From IMG/VR virus record IMGVR_UViG_3300017963_000173, positions 1 through 30,580 of that record: DNA of 30,580 nt; one strand, given 5' to 3'. Source of the stretch: a virus. Positions 12,970-20,839 of this stretch are shown one piece after another. Position 1 is the stretch's first letter, and each line of letters opens with the position of its first letter. The translations under genes were made by a program, and so were the position numbers. The notes beneath the pieces were generated by a model. The model worked only from the letters and a program-made list of their open reading frames with translations. It did not search any database and was not told where the DNA came from.

Positions 12970-13384
12970 TTACGATTATGTTTATGGCGGTTATGCATAC
13001 GAATTAGAATTACAACAAAGGCTAATACATGAATTGCAGCAGGTCAAAAGGTATGAGACAATAGCACCCATGAAAAAGAAAGAAAAAAAAGTAGCTTTTA
13101 ACTTTGGCCGTAAAGACTCAATAATTTTAAAAAGAATGGCCGAAGATGATTACACATGTATTAGCCATTATGTCAGGCGCGTATTGTTTAAATTTATTGA
13201 TTCAAAAGCAGTGCTAGATAACACAGTTTACCCGTCAGATTTAGATTATCAAAAAGTAGCCCTTAGATTGTCTATGCAAGAATATGAGGCGATTGAAAAG
13301 CAGTTGCGCAAATACAAAATGAATTTAAGCGACTATTTACGCAGAGTGATGCTAATGCACTTAAAGGATGCTAGAATAAAGTAA
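12959..13384 (+). CDS. Tandem ribbon-helix-helix-like protein, 141 residues
   Basis: After a helical N-terminus with a basic patch (MKKKEKKVAFNFG), two similar segments occur: residues about 46-79 (VAFNFGRKDSIILKRMAEDD, then ISHYVRRVLFKFI) and about 100-134 (VALRLSMQEYEAIEKQLRKY, then LSDYLRRVMLMHL). Each shows strand, helix, turn and a second helix beginning SxYxRRV, as in ribbon-helix-helix domains that normally dimerise. Having both in one chain suggests a pseudo-dimer. Its place as second gene after the late promoter suggests a regulator of that promoter. Confidence 0.6.
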   Translation: MLNDYDYVYGGYAYELELQQRLIHELQQVKRYETIAPMKKKEKKVAFNFGRKDSIILKRMAEDDYTCISHYVRRVLFKFIDSKAVLDNTVYPSDLDYQKVALRLSMQEYEAIEKQLRKYKMNLSDYLRRVMLMHLKDARIK

Positions 13385-13409
13385 GTTAACAAATAGTGGA
13401 AATCTTTAT

Positions 13410-13940
13410 ATGGAAAAGATGGATTTTAACAAGCTTGCAGATGAAATTGTAAGAGGAGCGTATGCAAAATTTGATGGAAATTATCATCCAAAATTATTAT
13501 TAGAAATATTTGCAGATGGGGGTGACTCTTGGGACTTCTGTGCTGCCGCAAAAGTAGGACAATCCACATTTCAGAAATGGACTAAAATTCATGAGAAATT
13601 TGGCAAATGCTATGAAGTTGCTAAGGCTCTAGCATACGCAGCCGTTGCTAATAATCCCAAATGGGATGATCCGCAAATGTTTCCCAGATATCGTTTAATG
13701 ATGAAAAACAGATTTAATTATACTGAGCAGCGTAAAATCAAATTAGATGAACTGGACGAAAACGCAACAATTCAAGACCAATACAAAACACTAATTCGCT
13801 ATATGAAAAGCGGTGAATTAACCACGCATGAAATGAATCAATTATCTAATATGTTGCTTGCAGCTATTAAGATAGATGAGTACACTGACTTAGTTAAACG
13901 ATTAGAGGAAGCTGAAAAAACAATTAAAAGTAAACTGTAA
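13410..13940 (+). CDS. Probable terminase small subunit
   Basis: 176 residues. The first 70 hold a helix-turn-helix-like segment (SWDFCAAAKVGQSTFQKWTK), after which MFPRYRLMMKNRFNYTEQRK resembles the linker seen in small terminases. The C-terminal half is helical (LTTHEMNQLSNMLLAAIKID, EEAEKTIKSKL), fitting oligomerisation. Small terminases recognise phage DNA and hand it to the large subunit (2854). Gene order before the portal supports the call; there is no diagnostic motif, so it is tentative. The stop overlaps the next start (TAATG). Confidence 0.55.
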   Translation: MEKMDFNKLADEIVRGAYAKFDGNYHPKLLLEIFADGGDSWDFCAAAKVGQSTFQKWTKIHEKFGKCYEVAKALAYAAVANNPKWDDPQMFPRYRLMMKNRFNYTEQRKIKLDELDENATIQDQYKTLIRYMKSGELTTHEMNQLSNMLLAAIKIDEYTDLVKRLEEAEKTIKSKL

Positions 13941-14086
13941 TGTCGGTTAAAGCAAGGATTTTGCGACTTCTCAAACAAACGGATAAGCTAATTAATGCAG
14001 TCACATATAAATTGATTGCAAAGTCTGAAGTAAGGGCAGAAATGGAGCAAGACAAGAAAGTTTTGTATATATATTTTGATATATGA
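13940..14086 (+). CDS. Hypothetical protein, 48 residues
   Basis: Starts in TAATG at the end of the small terminase gene and reads MSVKARILRLLKQTDKLINA, then VTYKLIAKSEVRAEMEQDKK and VLYIYFDI. Helical with a terminal beta strand, slightly basic. Tight coupling on the 5' side and TGAGG for the next gene at its stop argue it is real. No family recognised. Confidence 0.55.
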   Translation: MSVKARILRLLKQTDKLINAVTYKLIAKSEVRAEMEQDKKVLYIYFDI

Positions 14087-14094
14087 GGTAAAAA

Positions 14095-14421
14095 ATGGGA
14101 TTTTTTAAAAGTATATTTAAAGCGGCTGCCCCAATTATCGGTGCAGTTATTGGTGGCCCGCTTGGGTTTGCAGGCGGCAGCGCGTTAGCTGGTCTTGCGC
14201 AACAGCAATCTGACAAAAGAAAACGCAAGATTGCTGAACAAGCAGCCGAGGCGCAAAGAGCATCAGAGCGCAGCAAGGTAAAAATGGCCGAAGATAAGCT
14301 TAAGCGTGAGCGTGACAGAGCATTAAACAGGATTAACAAAGGCAGATTACGTGCAGCGCGTGGGCGGATTAGAGGGGGTTTATTTGGCAACCCTGAAGAA
14401 TCAACAGGCCTAGGAGGCTAA
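14095..14421 (+). CDS. Small virion-associated protein upstream of portal
   Basis: 108 residues. Residues 1-35 are a Gly/Ala-rich hydrophobic stretch (MGFFKSIFKAAAPIIGAVIG, then GPLGFAGGSALAG), followed by a basic coiled-coil helix rich in Lys, Arg, Ala and Glu, ending in an Arg/Gly-rich tail (RLRAARGRIRGGLFG). Proteins of this architecture often lie among head-tail genes in podoviruses; a membrane-active ejection or head-tail role is possible. TGAGG precedes the ATG. Its stop is immediately followed by the portal TTG start. Confidence 0.6.
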   Translation: MGFFKSIFKAAAPIIGAVIGGPLGFAGGSALAGLAQQQSDKRKRKIAEQAAEAQRASERSKVKMAEDKLKRERDRALNRINKGRLRAARGRIRGGLFGNPEESTGLGG

Positions 14422-14422
14422 T

Positions 14423-15970
14423 TTGAGCTTAAGAAATTATAAAAAGCGGTATGACAAAGCCCGCAGCAATGCATATCAATGGTGGAATTTGCATGAAGCT
14501 TGTTATCATTACTGTATCCCAAATCGCAATATGTTCTATTATCCGAGCCGCACTCAGGGGTCACAAAAGAATGTAAAGGTTTATGACACCACGGGGGTGG
14601 CAGCTGCCAATAATTTTGTATCTAAGCTACATTCATCGTTAACACCCCCAGCTCAGGTCTGGGCGATGTTTGAGGCATCGGATGAAGTTCCAGAAGATGA
14701 GCAACATGACGTTAATCTAGAGCTTAAGAATTACACTGAGCGCATGTTCTCATTTATCCGTCGCTCTAATTTTGATTTAGTTATCCAAGAATGTTATTAC
14801 GATTTAGCAGTTGGTACGGCAGTATTAGTAATCAATGACTCTGGCGATGATGAAAGCCCGCTCACATTTAGCTCAATCCCACTTGACCAGGTATCAGTTG
14901 AGGAATCAATCAATCATTTGCTTGAAACCGTGTTTAGAACATGGGGTGAAGTTAGAATTGATGATATCCAGATGATGTGGCCTAAGGCTAAGCTATCGCA
15001 AACCATGCAGATAGAATTACGTGATAATCCTAATGCTATGGTCACAGATTTGATTGAAGGTTGTATTTATAATCATTCAGACAAGAAAACACCTTACACT
15101 TACGTTCTTTGGCATAAGGAAGATGTCTTATTTGAAGAGAAGCTAGAAAGCTCACCTTTCGTGTTATTTAGATGGTCAAAGATTAATAATGAAGCTTTTG
15201 GGCGTGGCGTTATTATGCAAGCATTGCCAAGTTTAATTAGCTTGCAGACCGCAGCTTATTTTGAGTTTGCCGCAGCTAATCTAAATATAGCTAAGCCCCT
15301 AATGGCCTATAGCGATGGTATATTTAACCCGTATACGTTTGAAATGAAACCTAACACTGTAATTCCGGTTAGCCCTAACTCCGCGGGGCAATGGCCAATC
15401 CAGCCGTTCCCTGACACGATTAGCCCGCAATTATTTCAGTTAACCGCATCTGATTTAAGGCAGCAAATTAATACGCTGATGTTTGCAAACCCATTGGGGC
15501 CTATTACTCAAGCACCTGATAGAACAGCAACTGAACTTGCACTTAGACAGCGCAACTTTGCTGAAGAAATAGGGCCGCCTTTTACTCGCTTGCAGCAGGA
15601 ATTTATGCCGCGGATGTTAAAGCGTATTAGTTATATTTTAAATAAGCGCGGCGTGCTTAAAAAGCCAAAGCTTAAAAATAATGAAATTAGGATTCAATAT
15701 AAATCCCCATTGGTCATCAATCAGAATCAAGCCGATGTACAATCTAGCTTGCAGTATTTTCAATTGTTACAGGGGGTGCTAGGACCTGAACAAACGCTTA
15801 TCTTTATGAATACAATCAAATACCCTGAATGGCTGGCTGAAAAGATGGGAGTTGACCCAAATATCATTAACTCATCAACTCAGGTTGCAGCGCAATTGCA
15901 AGAAGTTAAAAACAAAATGGATGCTGAAAAAATGCAACAACAACAAGGCATGATGAATGAGCAACAATAA
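14423..15970 (+). CDS. Portal (head-to-tail connector) protein
   Basis: 515 residues, the size of T7-like portals. Characteristic stretches are YNYKKRYDKA-like N-terminal helices, then YDTTGVAAANNFVSKLHSSL with TPPAQVWAMF, and the mid-protein PFVLFRWSKINNEAFGRGVI and QAPDRTATELALRQRNFAEE. It forms the dodecameric ring at the packaging vertex. The frame has no early ATG; TTG at 14423 has a perfect AGGAGG (14412-14417) at ideal distance, so this is the start. The end overlaps the next gene by 14 bases. Confidence 0.93.
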   Translation: MSLRNYKKRYDKARSNAYQWWNLHEACYHYCIPNRNMFYYPSRTQGSQKNVKVYDTTGVAAANNFVSKLHSSLTPPAQVWAMFEASDEVPEDEQHDVNLELKNYTERMFSFIRRSNFDLVIQECYYDLAVGTAVLVINDSGDDESPLTFSSIPLDQVSVEESINHLLETVFRTWGEVRIDDIQMMWPKAKLSQTMQIELRDNPNAMVTDLIEGCIYNHSDKKTPYTYVLWHKEDVLFEEKLESSPFVLFRWSKINNEAFGRGVIMQALPSLISLQTAAYFEFAAANLNIAKPLMAYSDGIFNPYTFEMKPNTVIPVSPNSAGQWPIQPFPDTISPQLFQLTASDLRQQINTLMFANPLGPITQAPDRTATELALRQRNFAEEIGPPFTRLQQEFMPRMLKRISYILNKRGVLKKPKLKNNEIRIQYKSPLVINQNQADVQSSLQYFQLLQGVLGPEQTLIFMNTIKYPEWLAEKMGVDPNIINSSTQVAAQLQEVKNKMDAEKMQQQQGMMNEQQ

Positions 15971-16283
15971 TCCGTATATTGTCACCCCCAACCCATTTGA
16001 TGAATACAACAGATATTTAAAAGAGCATTTAAAATATGACTCTAAGTCACAGAACTTAGCTAAGCTTTGCTACGAAGTATTTGAGATAAACGAACACGGT
16101 AAAAAATTAATGGAAAAATGGATTGATAATTTCTTGTTTAATTCTCAGGTGCATTTATCATCAAGCCACCCCCGCGATGACGCATTGTATTGGCAAGGTT
16201 TTACCGATTTTATTAGATACTGTCGAAAATTTGCAAAACAACACAAGGAACACATAGATGCTGAACAACGAAACAAACAATAA
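15957..16283 (+). CDS. Bbp19-like phage protein
   Basis: 108 residues, overlapping both the portal and the scaffold genes. The central part (YEVFEINEHGKKLMEKWIDN, then SSHPRDDALYWQGFTDFIRY) resembles Bbp19-type proteins found between portal and scaffold in many podoviruses: GKxLxExW, a short variable part, then a GxxDFIR helix. Function in virion assembly is not established. Moderate confidence in the family. Confidence 0.6.
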   Translation: MSNNNPYIVTPNPFDEYNRYLKEHLKYDSKSQNLAKLCYEVFEINEHGKKLMEKWIDNFLFNSQVHLSSSHPRDDALYWQGFTDFIRYCRKFAKQHKEHIDAEQRNKQ

Positions 16284-16968
16284 TCCAGCTACCGAGAACA
16301 CTGAGAACACCGAGAACACAGCTGTTGCGCAAGAGCCAAGTTGGTATTGGGATGAGAACACACCAGGCCAAGGTGAGCGTCCAGAATGGTTAAAAGAAAA
16401 ATACAGCAAAGTAACTGACCAAGCAAAAGCATATATTGAAGCTGAGAAATATATTGGCCAATCTAAAGCCCCAGAGGCATATGATTTAAAAGAATTTGAA
16501 GACTATATAGATTTAGAAGCTGAACAAGTAGCAAATCTAACTGCGGTTGCCAAACAGCATAAATTAAGCCAGGAAGCTTTAAATGACATATTGAGCCCGC
16601 TAAAGGCATATCACAAATCATTAATTCCTGATATTAACAAAGAAATAGAGAAATTAGGTCCCCATGCTAAAACCAGAATTGAAACTGTAAACACCTGGGC
16701 AAGTAATAATTTATCTGAAAAAGCACTTGAAGCAATTGGTAATTTGCCAGAAACTGCTGAAGTTGTAGAGCTTTTAGATGAAATTAGACAGCTTTATGCG
16801 CAATCTAGTCGTGTACCAACTGGCAACGAGGGTACAACTGAACATAAGGTTTTAAACGCTGAAGACATTCAGGAAGAAATTAAGCAAAATTATCAGCGTT
16901 ACAGAACAGATGCTAAATACAGACGCGACTTGCAAGAAAAGCTACATATCGCACTTGGCGATGGCTAA
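16258..16968 (+). CDS. Scaffolding protein
   Basis: 236 residues, strongly acidic and helical. Features: N-terminal repeats of Glu-Asn-Thr encoded by three tandem GAGAACACN copies (16294-16320); then RPEWLKEKYSKVTDQAKAY, YIGQSKAPEAYDLKEFEDYI (a pattern of podovirus scaffolds); and a basic C-terminal helix (YRTDAKYRRDLQEKLH) that would contact the capsid. It directs procapsid assembly and is then removed. AAGGA precedes the ATG. It overlaps the previous gene by 26 bases and lies just before the capsid gene. Confidence 0.85.
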   Translation: MLNNETNNNPATENTENTENTAVAQEPSWYWDENTPGQGERPEWLKEKYSKVTDQAKAYIEAEKYIGQSKAPEAYDLKEFEDYIDLEAEQVANLTAVAKQHKLSQEALNDILSPLKAYHKSLIPDINKEIEKLGPHAKTRIETVNTWASNNLSEKALEAIGNLPETAEVVELLDEIRQLYAQSSRVPTGNEGTTEHKVLNAEDIQEEIKQNYQRYRTDAKYRRDLQEKLHIALGDG

Positions 16969-17119
16969 GTTTGACAACTTCGCGATTTAGAGCAAGAATA
17001 GAATTAAATCAAGATGGATACTTCTTGAGGCGAACCCCGCCTGGGATACTTCGAACACTCAGAACCCATAGAAGATTATTAGGTTAATTTTTTATATATA
17101 GGACATTTAAGGGGACGTT
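16969..17119 (+). promoter_or_regulatory. Scaffold-capsid intergenic region with repeats and hairpin
   Basis: A 151-bp gap, the longest in the late block. GGATACTTC occurs at 17016-17024 and 17044-17052, flanking a hairpin AGGCG (17028-17032)/CGCCT (17038-17042). A TTGACA at 16971-16976 could be a -35 element, with only a poor -10 (AAGAAT) 17 bases on. It may raise capsid expression relative to scaffold. Confidence 0.4.
16971..17087 (+). CDS. Possible Arg-rich 38-residue peptide (TTG start)
   Basis: An open frame from TTG at 16971 encodes MTTSRFRARIELNQDGYFLR, then RTPPGILRTLRTHRRLLG. It fills most of the scaffold-capsid gap. Codon choice (CGA, CCG, CTC) differs from neighbouring genes and no Shine-Dalgarno is visible, so it may be a chance frame over a structured RNA element. 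Confidence 0.25.
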   Translation: MTTSRFRARIELNQDGYFLRRTPPGILRTLRTHRRLLG

Positions 17120-17962
17120 ATGAGTTTATCCTTATCCACCGTGCAGCAAACCGAGTTTGATGCAATGGTAAAAGCCGAATATTATTCGCACGGCTTTATT
17201 TTACGTGATTGTTGTTACACAAAAAAAGATGTTATCGGTGCAACCGAGCAATTTAGAAAAGTTGGATATGTTACCGCTAATGCGCAATCTTACCAACAAA
17301 CAGTCTCGATTCAAGACCCGAATTTCCAAGCTATTACCGTAAATTTAACTAAATATGCGGCAGGAACTGCGGTTGATGAAATTCAAGATTTAACAGTTAA
17401 TTTTTCATCTAAAGAGGAATTAGCAATGTTAGTTGCGCATGCAATTGGCAGACGCTCTGACCAAATTATTATTGATGCAATAAACGGCAGTGCTGGTACC
17501 ACTATTGCAAATGGCGGTACTAACATGAGTTATGCAAAATTGCGTAATGTTGTGCAGTTATTTGAAGAAAACGCAGTACCAATTGAAATGCGTTATATGG
17601 CAATGTCAGGTAACAATTTACGTGCACTGCTTGCTGCTGACCAAATCATTTCTAGATTCTATACATCTAATGATGCAGTAGCGACTGGCACATTAAACAA
17701 CCGTGATTTACTTGGTATGAACATTAAAATCATCCCAACTATGGTTGAAGGCGGTCTGCCAATTGCTGCTAACATCCGTGAAGCTTACGCTTGGCATTGG
17801 CGTTCTGTCGGTATGGCGATTGGTCAAGATATGCGCACTGAAGTAAATTATCTGCCGCGTGAAACCTCATGGTTTATAAACGGTTTATTCTTTGCTGGTG
17901 CAGGCGTTATTGACGATCGCGGTGTATTCCAAATCGATTGTGATGAATCAGTAAACCCATAA
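17120..17962 (+). CDS. Major capsid protein
   Basis: 280 residues following scaffold at the expected place, with a good site (AAGGGGAC) before the ATG. The sequence has the style of a compact HK97-fold podovirus capsid: a start MSLSLSTVQQTEFDAMVKAE, a region IGRRSDQIIIDAINGSAGTT, then LLAADQIISRFYTSNDAVAT (P-domain region) and an A-domain loop with MRTEVNYLPRETSW and FFAGAGVIDDRGVFQIDCDE. It would form the head shell. No separate decoration gene is certain, but the proteins at 20294 and 20840 are candidates. Confidence 0.87.
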   Translation: MSLSLSTVQQTEFDAMVKAEYYSHGFILRDCCYTKKDVIGATEQFRKVGYVTANAQSYQQTVSIQDPNFQAITVNLTKYAAGTAVDEIQDLTVNFSSKEELAMLVAHAIGRRSDQIIIDAINGSAGTTIANGGTNMSYAKLRNVVQLFEENAVPIEMRYMAMSGNNLRALLAADQIISRFYTSNDAVATGTLNNRDLLGMNIKIIPTMVEGGLPIAANIREAYAWHWRSVGMAIGQDMRTEVNYLPRETSWFINGLFFAGAGVIDDRGVFQIDCDESVNP

Positions 17963-17972
17963 GGGGGATTAA

Positions 17973-18998
17973 ATGGCTTTTAATGTTCAGTCATTTGTGC
18001 CTGTATCATCAAGCGGTAACACGGACATAATCCAATTACCTGACGGGACCTATATCGGAGGTCCCGCTCTTTATACGTATATCACAAATGACACTCTAAC
18101 TGAGGTTGAAACCTCGGGTTATTTTAATAATCAAGCAGGCATATTAAATGTCTATGACAGAGTTTACGTTAGAGCGTCTGACGGTTCTAGAGATTATTAC
18201 ATAAGCACAGTTTCGTTTAATCCAACCAATGTGGAAATTTTAACCGATGGTATTAGTGGGAATGTGGATGGCCCTGCATCAAGTACAGATAACGCAATAG
18301 CTAGATGGGATGGCGCTGGGGGTGATGCACTTCAAAACAGCGGCATTTTAATTGATGATTCAAACGCTGTAAGCGGCATAACTTCATTAGATGTTGATAA
18401 TATTAATATTAATGGCAATACAGTTATAAGCACTGATACTAACGGCAATATTAATTTAACTCCAAATGGCACTGGTATTAATGTACTTGCCAATGCTCAG
18501 GTTACAGCTCTTACAGCATCAAGAGCAGTTGTGACAGATGCGTCTAAAAATTTGACTTCAAGCGCAGTAACTAGTACTGAACTTGGCTACGTGTCTGGGG
18601 TTACTAGTGCAATTCAAACTCAATTAAATGCTTTAAGTGGTCAAACTTCACGCGCCATTAATCAAGTAGCTCACGGTCTTAGTGTGGGCAATATTGTTTA
18701 TATTGACGGCTCAGGTGATTTTCAACCAGCAATAGCTAGTGCCGCAGCTACAGCGGAAGCCATAGGCATTGTTACAGCGGTTGCAGGAGTTGATGATTTT
18801 ACCTTGCAATTTGGCGGTTATATAAGCGCAGGTCTTTCTGGGTTAACTCCAGGCGCGGTGCAATATTTATCACCATCATCTGCAGGCGACTTAACTGAAA
18901 CTAAACCAACTACCGCAGGACAGGTAATTAAGCCATTGATTATTGCAGATTCGGCAACCAGTGGGTATTGGACAAATTATCTAGGAGTATTAATTTAA
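17973..18998 (+). CDS. Modular fibre/decoration protein
   Basis: 341 residues in three parts. Residues about 1-90 contain the beta module also found at 1819 and 20840 (VETSGYFNNQAG, YDRVYVRASDGSRDYYIS). Residues about 95-225 show a pattern common in phage fibre-like proteins (GPASSTDNAIARWDGAGGDA, GNINLTPNGTGINV, VTSTELGYVSGVTSAIQTQL). Residues 228-341 match the C-terminal domain of the fibre at 630 (HGLSVGNIVYIDGSG, GVDDFTLQFGG, KPTTAGQVI, NYLGVLI). It is a chimera of reused modules, probably virion-surface exposed. Its stop shares TAATG with the next gene. Confidence 0.7.
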   Translation: MAFNVQSFVPVSSSGNTDIIQLPDGTYIGGPALYTYITNDTLTEVETSGYFNNQAGILNVYDRVYVRASDGSRDYYISTVSFNPTNVEILTDGISGNVDGPASSTDNAIARWDGAGGDALQNSGILIDDSNAVSGITSLDVDNININGNTVISTDTNGNINLTPNGTGINVLANAQVTALTASRAVVTDASKNLTSSAVTSTELGYVSGVTSAIQTQLNALSGQTSRAINQVAHGLSVGNIVYIDGSGDFQPAIASAAATAEAIGIVTAVAGVDDFTLQFGGYISAGLSGLTPGAVQYLSPSSAGDLTETKPTTAGQVIKPLIIADSATSGYWTNYLGVLI

Positions 18999-19729
18999 TG
19001 TCTTCAGCTTTAGAGATTAACAAAAAGATTTCGCAAGATGGCAGTACAGTATATGCCGCATCTAGCGCAGGGTCTGATGATTATGCTATAACGTTAGTGC
19101 CTGCAATTGCAGCTTACACGACTGGTCAAATAGTACAATTTGAAGCCGATGTTGCTAACACTGGCGCGTCTACGCTTAATATTAATGGCATTGGCGCAAT
19201 TGCTATCAAAAAAAATCACGACCAAGATTTAGCAGATAATGATATTGAAGCAGGGCAGATTGTAACTGTTGTGTACGACGGTACTAATTTTCAGATGCAA
19301 TCGCAGTTGGCTAACGCAACCAGTCTAAGTGCTGCGTCGCAGGCAGAGCAAGAAGCAGCAACAGCAACAAATGTTTATGTATCACCTGGCAGACAGCAGT
19401 TTCATCCAAGTGCAATTAAATCTCAATGCTTGGTAACAATTTCAGGTGGTTCCCCTACATTGCAAACTAATTATAATGTTTCATCTATTACAGATAATGG
19501 CGTAGGTTTGTTTACTATAAATTTTTCAACTAGTTTTTCATCTGAAAATTATGCAATATCTGGAATAACACAAAGAAACCCAGGGGATGCTAATAATGGA
19601 GGATTTATAAGTTTAAATAGAAATATAAGCAGAACTGCAAGTTCATGTTCAATTGCTATAGTTAGCAATGCTGCAAGCGCAGAAGATTTCCCAGTATTTA
19701 CAGTAATGTTTGCAGGTGACCAATCATGA
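18998..19729 (+). CDS. Tail fibre-like protein
   Basis: 243 residues from the ATG in TAATG; an in-frame ATG at 18968 lies inside the upstream gene and is less likely. Residues about 20-105 (YAITLVPAIAAYTTGQIVQF, STLNINGIGAIAIKKN, AGQIVTVVYDGTNFQMQS) match a domain common in phage fibres. QAEQEAATATNVYVSPGRQQ follows, a typical junction, and then a C-terminal beta domain (SITDNGVGLFTINFS) that varies between phages. Likely receptor-binding fibre. It overlaps the next gene by four bases, which encodes a likely partner. Confidence 0.7.
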   Translation: MSSALEINKKISQDGSTVYAASSAGSDDYAITLVPAIAAYTTGQIVQFEADVANTGASTLNINGIGAIAIKKNHDQDLADNDIEAGQIVTVVYDGTNFQMQSQLANATSLSAASQAEQEAATATNVYVSPGRQQFHPSAIKSQCLVTISGGSPTLQTNYNVSSITDNGVGLFTINFSTSFSSENYAISGITQRNPGDANNGGFISLNRNISRTASSCSIAIVSNAASAEDFPVFTVMFAGDQS

Positions 19730-20256
19730 CAAATTTAACCAAAAGAATAAATCCCGAAACTAACCAAGAAGAAACTTATTTAAAAAAAATAGTTTTTACT
19801 GATAGTGAAGGAATGGCTAATTTAATTATCCCAAGTAGCAAAGAATCTATAAATAAATTTTTTAACATTGAGATGAATAACACCGAGTATCAAGAACATA
19901 TAATAAAAGGTGCAATTCCTGAATACATAAACACTTATGAGTTTATAGATGACAAAGACCATCCCGCCGACAGAGAATTTAGAAACGCATGGAAACAAAA
20001 CGGTAAATCTATAGAATTTGATTTGGATAAGGCTAAAAATATTCAATTAAAAAATATAAGAGATGCACGTAAAATTAAATTAGAAGATTTAGATAAACAA
20101 ATTAATGGCGCAATTCTAGAAAACAATGCAGCAGAAAAGTCTAGACTAGCCAAAGAACGTCGAGAGCTTTTAGATATAACTGAGCCATTGAAAGCAATGA
20201 TTCCATCATCTATTGATGATATTAAAACCGCCTTTCCGGACAAGCTTAAGAATTAA
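19726..20256 (+). CDS. Fibre-associated protein / possible assembly chaperone
   Basis: 176 residues, overlapping the fibre gene (ATGA). The C-terminal half reads DREFRNAWKQNGKSIEFDLD followed by KAKNIQLKNIRDARKIKLED and a helix to LLDITEPLKAMIPSSIDDIK. This arrangement (DRxFRNAW, then KA-x2-I-x3-IR-x2-R, L-x3-D) is shared by many phage proteins encoded beside fibres and thought to help fibre assembly or attachment. The N-terminal half is less conserved and probably specific for the adjacent fibre. Called from pattern and position. Confidence 0.6.
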   Translation: MTNLTKRINPETNQEETYLKKIVFTDSEGMANLIIPSSKESINKFFNIEMNNTEYQEHIIKGAIPEYINTYEFIDDKDHPADREFRNAWKQNGKSIEFDLDKAKNIQLKNIRDARKIKLEDLDKQINGAILENNAAEKSRLAKERRELLDITEPLKAMIPSSIDDIKTAFPDKLKN

Positions 20257-20258
20257 TC

Positions 20259-20294
20259 ATGACTTTAACAAAACTAGTATCGGATAAAGAATAA
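20259..20294 (+). CDS. 11-residue leader-like ORF
   Basis: ATG at 20259 gives MTLTKLVSDKE and stops in TAATG shared with the next gene start. Too short for a function by itself. It may couple translation or be a remnant of a fibre/spike N-terminus. No strong ribosome site. Confidence 0.2.
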   Translation: MTLTKLVSDKE

Positions 20295-20827
20295 TGGCAA
20301 TAGATTACGACAGATATCCTACTTTCTTTGCAGCATCAACAGCGTTTACCCCTGGTGCTACGCCACAAGATGTTTTTACAATTACAGGTAGCGCGACTAA
20401 AAATATTCATATATTGCAAATAGCAATATCTACAACTCAAACAACCCCAGGTTACAACGTTTGGTTTTTAGCTAAACGTTCAACTGCTAATAGTGGCGGC
20501 ACATCATCATCTATAGCCCCTATTGCTGCTAATTCTAATAAAAATTCAGCTACTGCAACAGTTAGACAATACACAGCTAATCCAACCGCAGGCAGCCTAT
20601 TTGGTAATATTTGGGGTGGATGGGTTCCATCACCTGACAGGGCGCCAGCAAGCGGAGCGGGGGCAGCTTTTGGTGATATAGTTGTAAATTTTGAAGATAT
20701 ATTAGGTGGGCCTGTTACATTAATAGATGAAACAGAAGTATTAAGTTGGAATTTTAACGGAGCAGCACTGCCAACAGGCCTTAGTGTATTAGCTTGGGTA
20801 AAATGGGTAGAATCAAGTAAATCATAG
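20294..20827 (+). CDS. Virion protein of unknown function, 177 residues
   Basis: Mostly beta, Gly/Ala/Thr/Ser-rich. Notable stretches are MAIDYDRYPTFFAASTAFTP, LFGNIWGGWVPSPDRA and LSWNFNGAALPTGLSVLAWV. The WNF-GA-LP-GL-V ending suggests a beta-sandwich virion surface protein; a decoration or head-fibre role is plausible. It sits between fibre-type genes and the tail tube genes. The start is in TAATG with the tiny ORF at 20259. Confidence 0.6.
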   Translation: MAIDYDRYPTFFAASTAFTPGATPQDVFTITGSATKNIHILQIAISTTQTTPGYNVWFLAKRSTANSGGTSSSIAPIAANSNKNSATATVRQYTANPTAGSLFGNIWGGWVPSPDRAPASGAGAAFGDIVVNFEDILGGPVTLIDETEVLSWNFNGAALPTGLSVLAWVKWVESSKS

Positions 20828-20839
20828 GAGTAAAATTAA

